From: Brotonthovivens ammoniilytica
GTDB taxonomy: Bacteria > Bacillota > Clostridia > Lachnospirales > Lachnospiraceae
Length of the DNA: 64,000 nt
Assembly (NCBI RefSeq): GCF_025566885.1
Contig: NZ_JAOQJQ010000003.1
Location: forward strand, 310,001-374,000
Reading direction: 5' to 3'
Made by a program: the position numbers and the translations under genes
Shown: positions 17,594 through 27,073 of the stretch, piece by piece
Layout of the letters: the number at the start of each line of letters is the position of its first letter
Numbering within the stretch: position 1 is the first letter of the stretch
The notes under the pieces: model-generated
Databases searched by the model: none
What the model was told of the DNA's origin: nothing
What the model saw: only the letters and a program-made list of their open reading frames with translations

Positions 17594-18616
17594 ATGAGAA
17601 AAAGACTTATTGTTCTGATGCTTACCGGGATGCTGACACTACCGGCCGTTCTTACCGGATGCGGCGGAACGGACCGTGAAGCGCAGGAATCATACAGACA
17701 GCTTGGAATTTTAAAATTGAAAGAAAATGATTATGATGCCGCGGTAGAAAGTTTTCAGAAAGCACTAGATGAGTCCAAGGGAAAAATCGGAGATATTGAA
17801 TTGGATATCTGCTATTATAAAGCGCTGGCTCAGTATAAAGGCGGAGATTATAAAGATGCTGTTGAAACCTATGACAGTCTTCTTACATATGATGATGAAA
17901 ATGCGGACGCTTATTTCTTAAGAGGATGTGTGTATCTTGCGGATGGCCAGGGGAAGAAATGCGTCAGTGATTATAATCAGGCGGTAGAACTGGCTCCAGA
18001 TAATTATAAGCTTTATATCGAAATCTATGAAAATTTGAGCGCTTTTGATTATGAGGATAAAGGTAAAGAATATCTGAAATTAGCACTGGAGCAAAAGGCT
18101 TCAAAAGGAGAAGAGTACTGTGGCCAGGGCTATATTTACCTGCTGCTTGAAGATTATGAAAACGCGGATAAGATGCTGAGTAAAGCACTGGAAAAAGGTT
18201 ATGATAAAGCTATGATGTATCAGGCCCAGTTGTTAAAAGCTCAGGGAGACAGCCAGAAAGCCCAGGAAGTATATGAAGAATACATCAGTAAATATCCGGA
18301 AGACATTGATGCGTTAAATGAAATCGGCGTACTGGAGATGAATGCCGGCGATTATGAAAATGCCCTGGAAGCATTTGAAAAAGCGGCTGCCCTGGATACT
18401 GACGGAGAGAATCAGACCCTTCGTTTGAACAGGATCTATGCCTATGAATACAGCGGAGACTTTCAAAAAGCGTATACGCTTATGAAAGAGTATCTGAAAG
18501 ACCATCCGAAAGACAAAGAAGCTCAAAGGGAATTTGAGTTTCTGAAAACAAGAATTACAGATCAAAGCCAGCAAAAAAGTGATAATCAAGGGGAAGCAAG
18601 CTCGGATCAATCATAG
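17594..18616 (+). CDS. Tetratricopeptide-repeat lipoprotein
   Basis: 340 residues with a lipoprotein signal peptide: basic MRKR start, hydrophobic stretch and lipobox LTGC with the lipid-modified cysteine at residue 23, so anchored outside the membrane. The rest is a chain of about seven TPR units (for example NDYDAAVESFQKALD, GDYKDAVETYDSLL, GDYENALEAFEKAAALD), ending in a Gln/Ser-rich tail. TPR arrays bind proteins; the partner is unknown. RBS TTGGAGGAAA. The reading frame ends 31 nt before hflX, so it likely heads a lipoprotein-hflX-nrdD transcript. Confidence 0.9.
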   Translation: MRKRLIVLMLTGMLTLPAVLTGCGGTDREAQESYRQLGILKLKENDYDAAVESFQKALDESKGKIGDIELDICYYKALAQYKGGDYKDAVETYDSLLTYDDENADAYFLRGCVYLADGQGKKCVSDYNQAVELAPDNYKLYIEIYENLSAFDYEDKGKEYLKLALEQKASKGEEYCGQGYIYLLLEDYENADKMLSKALEKGYDKAMMYQAQLLKAQGDSQKAQEVYEEYISKYPEDIDALNEIGVLEMNAGDYENALEAFEKAAALDTDGENQTLRLNRIYAYEYSGDFQKAYTLMKEYLKDHPKDKEAQREFEFLKTRITDQSQQKSDNQGEASSDQS

Positions 18617-18647
18617 AAAAGCGGATGAAAGAATAAAAAGGAATGAT

Positions 18648-19898
18648 ATGACAGGATTTGATTTAGAACAGGTAAAAGAGCGGGTAATCCTTGTGGGCGT
18701 CAGTGAGCAGGAACAGGACGACACAAAAGATTCTCTGGAGGAGCTGGCCCAGCTGGCGAAGACGGCTGGGGCACAGGTAGCAGGAACTGTAATACAGAAT
18801 CTTTCCAGAATCCATCCGGGAACTTATGTGGGCAGCGGCAAGTTAGAGGAGATCCGGGAACTGTTATGGGAGCTGGATGCTACAGGGATTGTATGTGATG
18901 ATGAACTTACGCCCGCTCAGATAAAAAACATGGAGCAGGTTCTGGACACAAAAATTATGGACCGAACACTTCTGATTTTAGATATTTTTGCAGATCGTGC
19001 CAGAACCAGTGAGGGAAAGATACAGGTGGAGCTGGCCCAGTTGAAATACCGGTTAAGCAGACTGGCCGGGCTTGGCAGATCTCTGTCCCGTCTAGGCGGC
19101 GGAATCGGTACTAGAGGCCCCGGAGAAAAAAAGCTTGAGATGGACCGGAGGCTGATTAATCACCGGGTGGCTCAGCTGAACCGGGAGTTAAAGGATATTG
19201 TAAAACATCGTGAGGTTACAAGAAGCCAGCGGACAAAAAACGGCATCAAAACAGCAGCAGTTGTGGGTTATACCAATGCGGGGAAGTCTACGCTGTTAAA
19301 TTTCCTGACAGATGCGGATGTTTATGAAGAGGATCAGCTGTTTGCAACCCTGGATCCCACCACAAGACTTTTAGAGCTGCCGGATAAGCAGAAGCTTTTG
19401 CTGACAGATACGGTAGGGTTTATTAGGAAGCTTCCTCATCATCTGGTAGAGGCATTTAAAAGTACACTGGAGGAAGCTAAGTATGCAGACTTTATCCTGC
19501 ATGTAGTGGATGCTTCTAATCCCCAGTGGGACAAACAGATGCATATTGTTTATGAAACATTAAGAGAGCTTGGTGTAGAGAATAAAAAGATTATCACGCT
19601 GTTTAACAAATGCGACAGACTGGAAACAGAGGATAATTACCGGGATTTTAAGGCTGATATAACACTGCATATTTCAGCCAGAACCGGAATGGGAACCTGG
19701 CGGCTTAAAGAAATTCTGCAGGATGTTCTAAGAGAAGATAAAGTTCTCATTGAGCAGCTGGTGCCTTATTCTCAGGCGGCGCTGATCGGAAAAATCCGTC
19801 AGTACGGCGAATTACTGCAGGAAGATTACAGAGAAAACGGAATTTTTATTCAGGCATATGTGCCGGGAGGCATGTCGCGGATATTTGTGAAAGGGTGA
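18648..19898 (+). CDS. hflX: GTPase HflX
   Basis: Ribosome-associated GTPase that splits stalled or stressed 70S ribosomes. 416 residues from the ATG at 18648 (MTGFDLEQ), preceded by AAAAGG; the longer frame from 18579 overlaps the lipoprotein gene and lacks an RBS. The N-terminal HflX domain holds GTYVGSGKLEE and the glycine-rich GGGIGTRGPGEKKLE linker; the G domain has G1 GYTNAGKST (from about residue 207), G3 DTVGF and G4 NKCD. nrdD starts 4 nt after its stop. Confidence 0.95.
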   Translation: MTGFDLEQVKERVILVGVSEQEQDDTKDSLEELAQLAKTAGAQVAGTVIQNLSRIHPGTYVGSGKLEEIRELLWELDATGIVCDDELTPAQIKNMEQVLDTKIMDRTLLILDIFADRARTSEGKIQVELAQLKYRLSRLAGLGRSLSRLGGGIGTRGPGEKKLEMDRRLINHRVAQLNRELKDIVKHREVTRSQRTKNGIKTAAVVGYTNAGKSTLLNFLTDADVYEEDQLFATLDPTTRLLELPDKQKLLLTDTVGFIRKLPHHLVEAFKSTLEEAKYADFILHVVDASNPQWDKQMHIVYETLRELGVENKKIITLFNKCDRLETEDNYRDFKADITLHISARTGMGTWRLKEILQDVLREDKVLIEQLVPYSQAALIGKIRQYGELLQEDYRENGIFIQAYVPGGMSRIFVKG

Positions 19899-19902
19899 GT
19901 AA

Positions 19903-22332
19903 ATGCTCAGAATTATAAAAAGAAACGGAGATGTTCAGTCATTTTGGCTGGAGAAAATCAGCAGTGCCATGAAAAAGGCCTTTGACGCTTCTGCGAAGGT
20001 GTATACAGAAGATATTATTGAACTACTGGTTCTGCGTGTAACAGCAGATTTTCAGGATAAAATTAAAGACGATACGGTTCAGATTGAAGATGTACAGGAC
20101 AGTGTGGAAAAAGTCCTGGCGGGAGCCGGATATGAGGAGGTGGCCAAAGCCTATATTCTGTACCGTAAACAGCGGGAAAAGATGCGGGCCATGAAATCAA
20201 CCATTCTGGACTACAGGGAAGTTGTAAACTCCTATGTAAAGGTAGAAGACTGGCGGGTAAAAGAAAACTCTACCGTGACCTATTCTATCGGCGGGCTGAT
20301 TTTAAGCAACTCCGGCGCGGTCACAGCCAACTACTGGCTCTCAGAAATTTATGATGAAGAGATTGCAAATGCTCACAGAAATGCGGATATTCATCTTCAT
20401 GATCTGTCTATGCTCACCGGCTATTGTGCGGGCTGGTCTTTAAAGCAGCTGATTAAAGAGGGGCTTGGAGGGATTCCGGGCAAGATTAATTCCGGCCCTG
20501 CAAAGCATCTGGCTGTGCTCTGCAATCAGATGGTGAATTTCCTTGGAGTGATGCAGAATGAGTGGGCGGGGGCCCAGGCGTTTTCATCCTTTGATACATA
20601 TCTTGCTCCCTTTGTAAAGGCGGACAATCTTTCTTATAAGCAGGTGCGTCAGTGCATAGAGTCTTTTGTATTCGGAGTAAATATACCAAGCCGCTGGGGA
20701 ACCCAGGCGCCTTTTTCCAATATTACTCTGGACTGGACGGTTCCCGAAGATTTAGCAGAGCTTCCGGCTATTGTAGGCGGCAGAGAGATGCCTTTTAAAT
20801 ACAAAGACTGTAAAAAAGAGATGGATATGGTAAATAAGGCATTTCTGGAAACAATGATTGCTGGTGATTCTGATGGAAGGGGATTTCAGTATCCCATTCC
20901 AACCTATTCTATCACCAGGGATTTTGACTGGTCTGATACAGAAAATAATCGTCTGCTCTTTGAAATGACAGCCAAATACGGAACGCCGTATTTTTCCAAT
21001 TATATTAACAGCGACATGCAGCCTGGGGATGTCCGTTCCATGTGCTGCCGTCTGCGTCTTGACTTAAGAGAGCTGCGGAAGAAATCAGGGGGGTTTTTCG
21101 GTTCCGGTGAGAGCACCGGATCTGTGGGCGTGGTTACCATTAACATGCCAAGGATTGCATATCGGTCGTCAGATGAAGAAGATTTCTACCGGAGACTGGA
21201 TCAGATGATGGATATTGCGGCAAGGTCTTTAAAGATTAAGCGGGGAATTATTACCAAGCTGTTAAATGAAGGGCTTTATCCGTATACAAAACGTTATCTG
21301 GGTTCCTTTGAAAATCATTTTTCAACCATTGGTTTGGTGGGAATGAACGAGGCAGGGCTGAATGCTTCCTGGCTGAAGGCGGATCTGACCCATCTTAAAA
21401 CACAGGAATTTACAAAGAACGTGTTGAACCACATGAGAGAGCGTCTGTCAGATTACCAGGAAATGTACGGCGATTTATATAATCTGGAAGCAACGCCGGC
21501 GGAATCCACCACATACCGGCTGGCAAAGCATGACAGAAAGCGTTATCCGGATATTATCACGGCAGGAAAGCCGGGGGATACACCGTTTTACACAAACAGT
21601 TCTCATTTGCCGGTGGAATATACGGCGGATATTTTTGATGCTCTTGATATTCAGGATGAACTTCAGACATTGTATACATCAGGAACCGTTTTCCATGCAT
21701 ATCTGGGGGAAAAGCTGCCGGACTGGAGGGCTGCGGCATCTCTTGTGAGAAAAATTGCAGAAAATTATAAACTGCCATATTATACAATGTCGCCGGTATA
21801 TTCCGTCTGCGCAAAACACGGATATTTGTCCGGAGAGCATTTTGAGTGTCCTGTCTGCGGGGAAAAGGCGGAAGTTTACAGTCGTATTACCGGATATTAC
21901 AGACCTGTTCAAAACTGGAATGACGGCAAGGCTCAGGAATATAAAAATAGAGTTTTGTACCGGCCGGAAATGTCTGTGCTGAAACATCCCGTCACTGATG
22001 AAGAAGCAGAAAAACAGGAACTGCAAAGGGAGCTGAACCGGGAGCAAAACGATTTTCAGTCGGAGATGCTTGTTCCTGTTGAGAAGGAGAGCCGCGGTCA
22101 GAAAGTATATTTGTTTACAACCGCCTCCTGCCCTAACTGTGCAGTTGCAAAAGAATGGCTGAAAGATACAGATACTGAGTATCAGCTTGCCGATGCAGAG
22201 GAGTATCCAGAGCTGACAGAAAAATATCAGGTGATGCAGGCTCCCACATTAGTCGTTTTAAAGCATGGAGAGGTGCACAAGTATGCAAATCTTTCCAATA
22301 TAAGAGCTTATCTGGATCAGATAAAACAATAA
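19903..22332 (+). CDS. nrdD: Anaerobic ribonucleoside-triphosphate reductase with C-terminal thioredoxin-like domain
   Basis: Class III glycyl-radical reductase that makes dNTPs without oxygen. 809 residues, about 100 more than E. coli NrdD. An N-terminal ATP-cone (residues 1-95) is followed by the catalytic barrel, a zinc-ribbon (CAKHGYLSGEHFECPVCG) and the radical loop RITGYYRPV with the glycine at residue 664. The extra C-terminal segment (about 730-809) reads as a thioredoxin/glutaredoxin fold: VYLFTTASCPNCAVAKEW with Cys743 and Cys746 and a later QAPTLVVLKHG cis-proline motif. The NrdG activase gene is not adjacent. Translation is probably coupled to hflX. Confidence 0.95.
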   Translation: MLRIIKRNGDVQSFWLEKISSAMKKAFDASAKVYTEDIIELLVLRVTADFQDKIKDDTVQIEDVQDSVEKVLAGAGYEEVAKAYILYRKQREKMRAMKSTILDYREVVNSYVKVEDWRVKENSTVTYSIGGLILSNSGAVTANYWLSEIYDEEIANAHRNADIHLHDLSMLTGYCAGWSLKQLIKEGLGGIPGKINSGPAKHLAVLCNQMVNFLGVMQNEWAGAQAFSSFDTYLAPFVKADNLSYKQVRQCIESFVFGVNIPSRWGTQAPFSNITLDWTVPEDLAELPAIVGGREMPFKYKDCKKEMDMVNKAFLETMIAGDSDGRGFQYPIPTYSITRDFDWSDTENNRLLFEMTAKYGTPYFSNYINSDMQPGDVRSMCCRLRLDLRELRKKSGGFFGSGESTGSVGVVTINMPRIAYRSSDEEDFYRRLDQMMDIAARSLKIKRGIITKLLNEGLYPYTKRYLGSFENHFSTIGLVGMNEAGLNASWLKADLTHLKTQEFTKNVLNHMRERLSDYQEMYGDLYNLEATPAESTTYRLAKHDRKRYPDIITAGKPGDTPFYTNSSHLPVEYTADIFDALDIQDELQTLYTSGTVFHAYLGEKLPDWRAAASLVRKIAENYKLPYYTMSPVYSVCAKHGYLSGEHFECPVCGEKAEVYSRITGYYRPVQNWNDGKAQEYKNRVLYRPEMSVLKHPVTDEEAEKQELQRELNREQNDFQSEMLVPVEKESRGQKVYLFTTASCPNCAVAKEWLKDTDTEYQLADAEEYPELTEKYQVMQAPTLVVLKHGEVHKYANLSNIRAYLDQIKQ

Positions 22333-22344
22333 AGTATTTCCGTG

Positions 22345-22382
22345 AAAAGGCAGAGGGGAAAACAGTTTCCTGTCTGCCTTTT
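22345..22382 (+). terminator. Intrinsic terminator after nrdD
   Basis: AAAAGGCAG (22345-22353) pairs with CTGCCTTTT (22374-22382), with an inner GGAAA/TTTCC stem; the stem closes directly in the T-run. Confidence 0.85.
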
Positions 22383-22462
22383 GCGGGGACAAAAGAAAAT
22401 ATTAACCGGAGGTCTGCCGCTTTTTTCAGATATGGACTGGTTTTCTTTTTAGTAGCATATAG

Positions 22463-22491
22463 TTGTAAGGGACTGGGAAAAATGCTAGAAT
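22463..22491 (+). promoter_or_regulatory. Sigma-A promoter of the pyrC-pyrF-pyrK-pyrD operon
   Basis: -35 TTGTAA (22463-22468), 17-nt spacer, -10 TAGAAT (22486-22491), 46 nt before the pyrC start. The short leader has no obvious attenuator hairpin, unlike carA and pyrE. Confidence 0.65.
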
Positions 22492-22537
22492 AAAATTGAT
22501 TTAGACTGTGAAAAAATACTAGGAGGTTCAATTCTAA

Positions 22538-23821
22538 ATGACACTTCTGATTAAAAATGGAACGGTAGTGGATCCGGCGTCTAAAATGGAAAAAAAGCTG
22601 GATGTGCTGGCGGAAAACGGAATAATTACAAAACTGGAAGAGAAAATTACAGATTCTGCAGACCAGGTGGTAGATGCAGAGGGCTGTTATGTAATGCCAG
22701 GATTTATTGATCTGCATGTACACTTAAGGGATCCAGGACTTGAATATAAGGAAACCATTGAGACAGGAACGGCAGCGGCCGCTCACGGAGGATTTACCAC
22801 AATTGTGGCTATGCCCAATACAAAACCTGTGGCAGACCGTCCCAATGTAATTTCTTATGTACATCATAAAGCAGAATCGGTATCCAAGGTGCATGTGTTT
22901 CAGGCCGGAGCTGTGACAGAAGGACAAAAGGGGGAGCGTCTTGCGGACATTACGGGCATGAAAATGGCCGGGAGCCCTGCTATCAGTGAGGATGGAAAGT
23001 CCGTAATGAATGCTCAGCTGTACCGGGAAGGCATGAAGCTTGCAGCAAAGAACGATATGGCAGTGCTGGCTCACTGTGAAGATATTAACCTGGTAAACGG
23101 CGGCGTAATGAATGAGGATGCCAGGTCAAGAGCCCTGGGACTTCCGGGAATTACAAATTCCGTAGAAGATGTCATTGTGGCCAGAGATATTATGCTGGCA
23201 AAAGAAACAGGGGTCAGACTACATCTGTGCCACTGTTCCACAAAGGACAGTGTTTCTATGGTACATGCAGCTAAAAAACTCGGACTTCCTGTAACTGCGG
23301 AAGTATGCCCTCACCATTTTACACTTTCATCTGATGATATACCCCAGGATGACGCCAATTATAAAATGAATCCGCCTCTTCGTTCAAAAGAGGATGTGGA
23401 GGCTTTAAGAGAAGGACTCCGCCAGGATGTGATGGATGTGATTGCAACGGATCATGCTCCGCATTCAGCACGGGAAAAAATGCAGACCATGAAAAAAGCT
23501 CCTTTTGGGATTGTGGGTCTTGAAACGGCAGCGGCGCTGACTTATACAGAACTGGTAAAACCTGGAATACTGACAATTATGCAGATGGCAGAAAAAATGA
23601 GCTATAATCCTGCAAAAGTGCTTAAAATTCAGGACAGGTGCGGCAGTATTGAAATTGGAAAAGCCGCGGATCTGACGGTGCTTAACGTGACGGAGACTTA
23701 CAAAATTGATCCGGACAAGTTTTTTTCTAAAGGGCATAATACACCTTTTGGTGGAAAAGAAGTACAGGGAAAGGTAATGGCGACCATTGTATCCGGTGAG
23801 ATTGCTTATCAGGAAGCATAA
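22538..23821 (+). CDS. pyrC: Dihydroorotase
   Basis: Cyclises N-carbamoyl-aspartate to dihydroorotate, third step of UMP synthesis. 427 residues, class I amidohydrolase. Zinc ligands are visible in DLHVHLRDPG near residue 60, in the histidine-containing LAHCEDINL and HLCHCSTKDS segments, and in ATDHAPHS with the catalytic aspartate near residue 305. RBS AGGAGG. It opens the pyrimidine operon; pyrB and pyrI are not in the window. Confidence 0.96.
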   Translation: MTLLIKNGTVVDPASKMEKKLDVLAENGIITKLEEKITDSADQVVDAEGCYVMPGFIDLHVHLRDPGLEYKETIETGTAAAAHGGFTTIVAMPNTKPVADRPNVISYVHHKAESVSKVHVFQAGAVTEGQKGERLADITGMKMAGSPAISEDGKSVMNAQLYREGMKLAAKNDMAVLAHCEDINLVNGGVMNEDARSRALGLPGITNSVEDVIVARDIMLAKETGVRLHLCHCSTKDSVSMVHAAKKLGLPVTAEVCPHHFTLSSDDIPQDDANYKMNPPLRSKEDVEALREGLRQDVMDVIATDHAPHSAREKMQTMKKAPFGIVGLETAAALTYTELVKPGILTIMQMAEKMSYNPAKVLKIQDRCGSIEIGKAADLTVLNVTETYKIDPDKFFSKGHNTPFGGKEVQGKVMATIVSGEIAYQEA

Positions 23822-23888
23822 GCAAAAAAATGTTTGTATGAACAAAACTTATGAAGTAAAGATGGATAAGTGAAGAGAGGAAAATATA

Positions 23889-24812
23889 ATGATAAATAAA
23901 CTTTGTGACAAAATAAAAAAGACAAATGCGCCCATTGTAGTGGGACTGGATCCGATGCTTTCCTATATTCCGGAGCAGGTGCAGAAAGCAGCCTTTGATG
24001 CGTACGGAGAAACATTAGAGGGAGCAGCGGAAGCCATCTGGCAGTACAATAAAGCCATTGTGGACGCAGTACATGACCTGATTCCAGCAGTAAAGCCTCA
24101 GATTGCCATGTATGAGCAGTTTGGCATTGAGGGGCTTAAGGCATTTCAGAAAACTGTAGATTACTGCCGCGAAAAGGATCTTGTGGTGATCGGTGATGTG
24201 AAGCGCGGAGATATCGGTTCTACATCTGCGGCATATGCAGTGGGGCACCTTGGAAAAGTACAGGTTGGAAGTAAGACATACTCTGCATTTAATGAAGACT
24301 TTGCCACAGTAAATCCTTATCTTGGAACAGATGGAATCAAACCTTTTGTGGATGTCTGCAAAGAAGAAAAGAAAGGTTTGTTTATTCTTGTAAAAACTTC
24401 CAATCCATCCAGCGGTGAGTTTCAGGATCAGCTGATAGACGGCCGGCCATTATATGAACATGTGGCTGAGAAAGTAGCTGCCTGGGGAGAAGATCATATG
24501 GGAGACAGCTACAGCTATATCGGTGCAGTTGTTGGGGCTACTTATCCGGAGGTAGGAAAAATTCTCAGAAAAGTGATGCCCAAAAGCTTTATTCTGGTAC
24601 CGGGATACGGTGCTCAGGGGGGGAAAGCCTCCGATCTTGTGCACTATTTCAATGAGGATGGACTTGGCGCCATTGTAAATTCATCCAGAGGAATTATTGC
24701 TGCATATAAGCAGGAAAAATATGCGCAGTTTGGGCCTGAGAATTTCGCGGATGCTTCCCGCCAGGCAGTGCTGGATATGATTGAGGATATCAACGGAGCA
24801 TTGCAGAAATAG
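23889..24812 (+). CDS. pyrF: Orotidine-5'-phosphate decarboxylase
   Basis: Decarboxylates OMP to UMP, the last pyrimidine step. 307 residues, the longer type 2 form. The substrate site VGLDPMLSY is near the N terminus and the catalytic Asp-Lys-Asp block is in IGDVKRGDIGSTS near residue 100; the phosphate loop lies in PGYGAQGGKASD. RBS GAGAGGAAAATATA. It lies 67 nt after pyrC and 49 nt before pyrK. Confidence 0.96.
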   Translation: MINKLCDKIKKTNAPIVVGLDPMLSYIPEQVQKAAFDAYGETLEGAAEAIWQYNKAIVDAVHDLIPAVKPQIAMYEQFGIEGLKAFQKTVDYCREKDLVVIGDVKRGDIGSTSAAYAVGHLGKVQVGSKTYSAFNEDFATVNPYLGTDGIKPFVDVCKEEKKGLFILVKTSNPSSGEFQDQLIDGRPLYEHVAEKVAAWGEDHMGDSYSYIGAVVGATYPEVGKILRKVMPKSFILVPGYGAQGGKASDLVHYFNEDGLGAIVNSSRGIIAAYKQEKYAQFGPENFADASRQAVLDMIEDINGALQK

Positions 24813-24861
24813 CAATTTAAAAGTACAGAACGTTATAAAAAACCAACGAATAGGAGACAGC

Positions 24862-25632
24862 ATGGCTGAAAAGTTTAAAGAGCAGGCGGTAATTATCAGC
24901 CAGGAAGAGATTGCCCCTGGAATTTACAGTATGTGGCTGAAAACAAATCAGATTGCAAAGCACGCAAAGGCAGGACAGTTCATTTCTTTATATTGTGATG
25001 ACAAAAGCAGAATGCTTCCGCGTCCCATCAGTATTTGTGAAATAGATGCGGCAGACAGTGCATTGAGAATCGTATACCGGATTGCAGGAGGCGGAACCGC
25101 GGAGTTTGCCGGAAAGCATACGGGAATGCAGCTTGAGATTATGGGACCTCTTGGAAACGGTTTTCCACTGAAAAATAAAAAGGCCTTTCTCATCGGCGGA
25201 GGAATCGGTATTCCGCCTATGTTAGAGCTGGCAAAGCAGCTGGACTGTGAAAAACAGATTGTACTAGGATACAGAAACAGCGAAATGTTTTTACTGGATC
25301 AGTTTAAAAAAGAAGGCAGTGTTTATGTGGCAACAGAAGACGGAAGTTACGGCAGCCGGGGAAATGTTTTAGATGCAATCCGGGAGAATGGACTTGGCGC
25401 AGACATTATTTATGCCTGCGGACCCACACCAATGCTGCGGGCTTTAAAAGAATATGCTGCAGAGCACAAAACAGAATGCTGGATCTCTATGGAAGAGAAA
25501 ATGGCATGTGGTATCGGGGCCTGCCTGGCCTGTGTGTGTAAGTCTAAGGAAGTGGACGAGCATACCAATGTACATAATAAAAGAGTCTGCAAAGAAGGAC
25601 CGGTTTTCCGGGCTGAGGAGGTGGAACTGTAA
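24862..25632 (+). CDS. pyrK: Dihydroorotate dehydrogenase B, electron-transfer subunit
   Basis: Passes electrons from dihydroorotate oxidation in PyrD to NAD+ through FAD and a [2Fe-2S] cluster. 256 residues from ATG 24862, chosen for GGAGACAGC upstream; the open frame extends upstream into the pyrF end without an RBS. FAD-binding motif RPISIC near residue 56, NAD motif IGGGIGIPPM near residue 112, and the cluster cysteines in ACGIGACLACVC plus a later VCKEGP. Its stop overlaps the pyrD start by 1 nt (TAATG). Confidence 0.95.
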   Translation: MAEKFKEQAVIISQEEIAPGIYSMWLKTNQIAKHAKAGQFISLYCDDKSRMLPRPISICEIDAADSALRIVYRIAGGGTAEFAGKHTGMQLEIMGPLGNGFPLKNKKAFLIGGGIGIPPMLELAKQLDCEKQIVLGYRNSEMFLLDQFKKEGSVYVATEDGSYGSRGNVLDAIRENGLGADIIYACGPTPMLRALKEYAAEHKTECWISMEEKMACGIGACLACVCKSKEVDEHTNVHNKRVCKEGPVFRAEEVEL

Positions 25633-26534
25633 TGAATACGAAAGTAAATATTGCGGGAGTTACCCTGAATAATCCGGTTATGACTGCATCGGGAACCTTT
25701 GGTTCCGGAGAAGAATTTTCCGAATTTGTAGATTTAAATAAGCTGGGAGCTGTGGTAACCAAAGGTGTGGCTAATGTACCCTGGCCCGGTAATCCAGTTC
25801 CCAGGATCGCTGAAGTTTACGGCGGTATGTTAAATGCCATCGGTCTGCAGAATCCTGGAATAGACGTATTCATTTCCAGAGATATTCCATTTTTAAAAAA
25901 GTATGACACAAAAATTATCGTAAATGTCTGCGGCAGATCCACAGAGGATTACTGTCAGGTAGTAGAACGGCTGGCAGATCAGCCAGTAGATATGCTGGAA
26001 ATCAATATTTCCTGCCCAAATGTAAAAGAAGGCGGCATTGCTTTTGGACAGGATCCCAAAGCTGTGGAGGAGATTACAAAAGCCGTAAAAAAATATGCGG
26101 CACAGCCGGTAATTATGAAATTAAGCCCCAATGTGACGGATATTACCGTTATGGCAAAAGCGGCAGAAGCGGGAGGAGCAGACGCCCTGTCCATGATTAA
26201 TACATTGACAGGTATGAAGATTGATGTGCAGAAGCGTCAGTTTGCCATTGCCAATAAAACTGGAGGCCTGTCAGGTCCTGCAGTGCGGCCGGTGGCAGTT
26301 CGTATGGTGTACCAGACCGCACAGGCTGTGTCCATACCGATTATCGGAATGGGCGGTATCCAGACTGCAGAAGACGCCCTGGAATTTATTCTGGCAGGAG
26401 CTGCGGCAGTCAGCGTTGGAACGGCAAACTTTGCCAACCCTGCTGCCACTATAGATGTGGTAAACGGTATTGAAGAGTACATGAGAATGAATCATGTGGA
26501 AGATATCAATGAACTGATTGGTGCGGTGAAGTAG
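25632..26534 (+). CDS. pyrD: Dihydroorotate dehydrogenase B, catalytic subunit
   Basis: FMN enzyme that oxidises dihydroorotate to orotate; 300 residues. Class 1B features are the pairing with pyrK and the active-site cysteine in NISCPNVKEGG (near residue 130) in place of the serine of class 2 enzymes. TASGTFGSGEEF and the C-terminal IGMGGIQTAEDA FMN-phosphate motif are present. Translation is coupled to pyrK. The reading frame stays open after the TAG stop for another 68 codons, see the small frame below. Confidence 0.96.
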   Translation: MNTKVNIAGVTLNNPVMTASGTFGSGEEFSEFVDLNKLGAVVTKGVANVPWPGNPVPRIAEVYGGMLNAIGLQNPGIDVFISRDIPFLKKYDTKIIVNVCGRSTEDYCQVVERLADQPVDMLEINISCPNVKEGGIAFGQDPKAVEEITKAVKKYAAQPVIMKLSPNVTDITVMAKAAEAGGADALSMINTLTGMKIDVQKRQFAIANKTGGLSGPAVRPVAVRMVYQTAQAVSIPIIGMGGIQTAEDALEFILAGAAAVSVGTANFANPAATIDVVNGIEEYMRMNHVEDINELIGAVK

Positions 26535-26576
26535 GATATAAAGGCTCATGCTGAGGATATGCCTCTGGAGTCTCAT

Positions 26577-26741
26577 ATGGTATATGAATCCGGAAGGCTG
26601 AAAGATTTTCTGCCTCCGCTGTATCAGCTGTGGAAGGATTTGCCGGATCCCTGGGAGAATGTTCACTATGATCTCACTACAGAGCAGCAGCCGGACGGGA
26701 CATGGAAACATAAATATGATAATAAACCGCATACCCATTAA
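26577..26741 (+). CDS. Possible small tryptophan-rich protein (or remnant) after pyrD
   Basis: 54 codons from ATG 26577, with GGAG 6 nt upstream; an earlier ATG at 26559 is in frame but its GAGG is only 2 nt away. The product is aromatic and charged (LYQLWKDLPDPWENVHYDL, ending in a His/Lys-rich tail) and has no membrane segment. It is in frame with pyrD beyond the pyrD stop and lies ahead of the operon terminator, so it is transcribed. I do not recognise the family; it could equally be the tail of a decayed gene. Confidence 0.4.
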   Translation: MVYESGRLKDFLPPLYQLWKDLPDPWENVHYDLTTEQQPDGTWKHKYDNKPHTH

Positions 26742-26774
26742 TTATTTGTATTTGTGGAAAATATAATTTGAGGA

Positions 26775-26816
26775 AACCGGAAAAACAGATCTTAAGAGGT
26801 CTGGTTTTCCGGTTTT
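26775..26816 (+). terminator. Intrinsic terminator of the pyr operon
   Basis: AACCGGAAAAACAGA from 26775 pairs with TCTGGTTTTCCGGTT ending at 26814, with one mismatch, then TT. It separates pyrCFKD from pyrE. The bases from 26817 to 26951 hold nothing I can name. Confidence 0.85.
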
Positions 26817-26951
26817 ACTGTTATGAATCAAAAATATCTGCAGGAAATAGAAGAATTTGGTATTGAACCTGGAATTTGTATCGTTTTAGTTTTAAGTATG
26901 CAGTGTCAATGAATCTGTGAAATACTTATCTGTTTTTATAGGGTATGTCAA

Positions 26952-26980
26952 TTGTAAACCTGGTAAAAATATGATAAAAT
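26952..26980 (+). promoter_or_regulatory. Sigma-A promoter of pyrE
   Basis: -35 TTGTAA (26952-26957), 17-nt spacer, -10 TAAAAT (26975-26980). It gives a leader of about 135 nt before the pyrE start. Confidence 0.7.
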
Positions 26981-27073
26981 CAGTAAAACCTTAAAAGCGG
27001 AAAGGCAGAGGAGCATCTTCACTCTGCATCTGCAGCCAGGAAATCCGGAAAGCTTCGGATACAGATAATGAAC

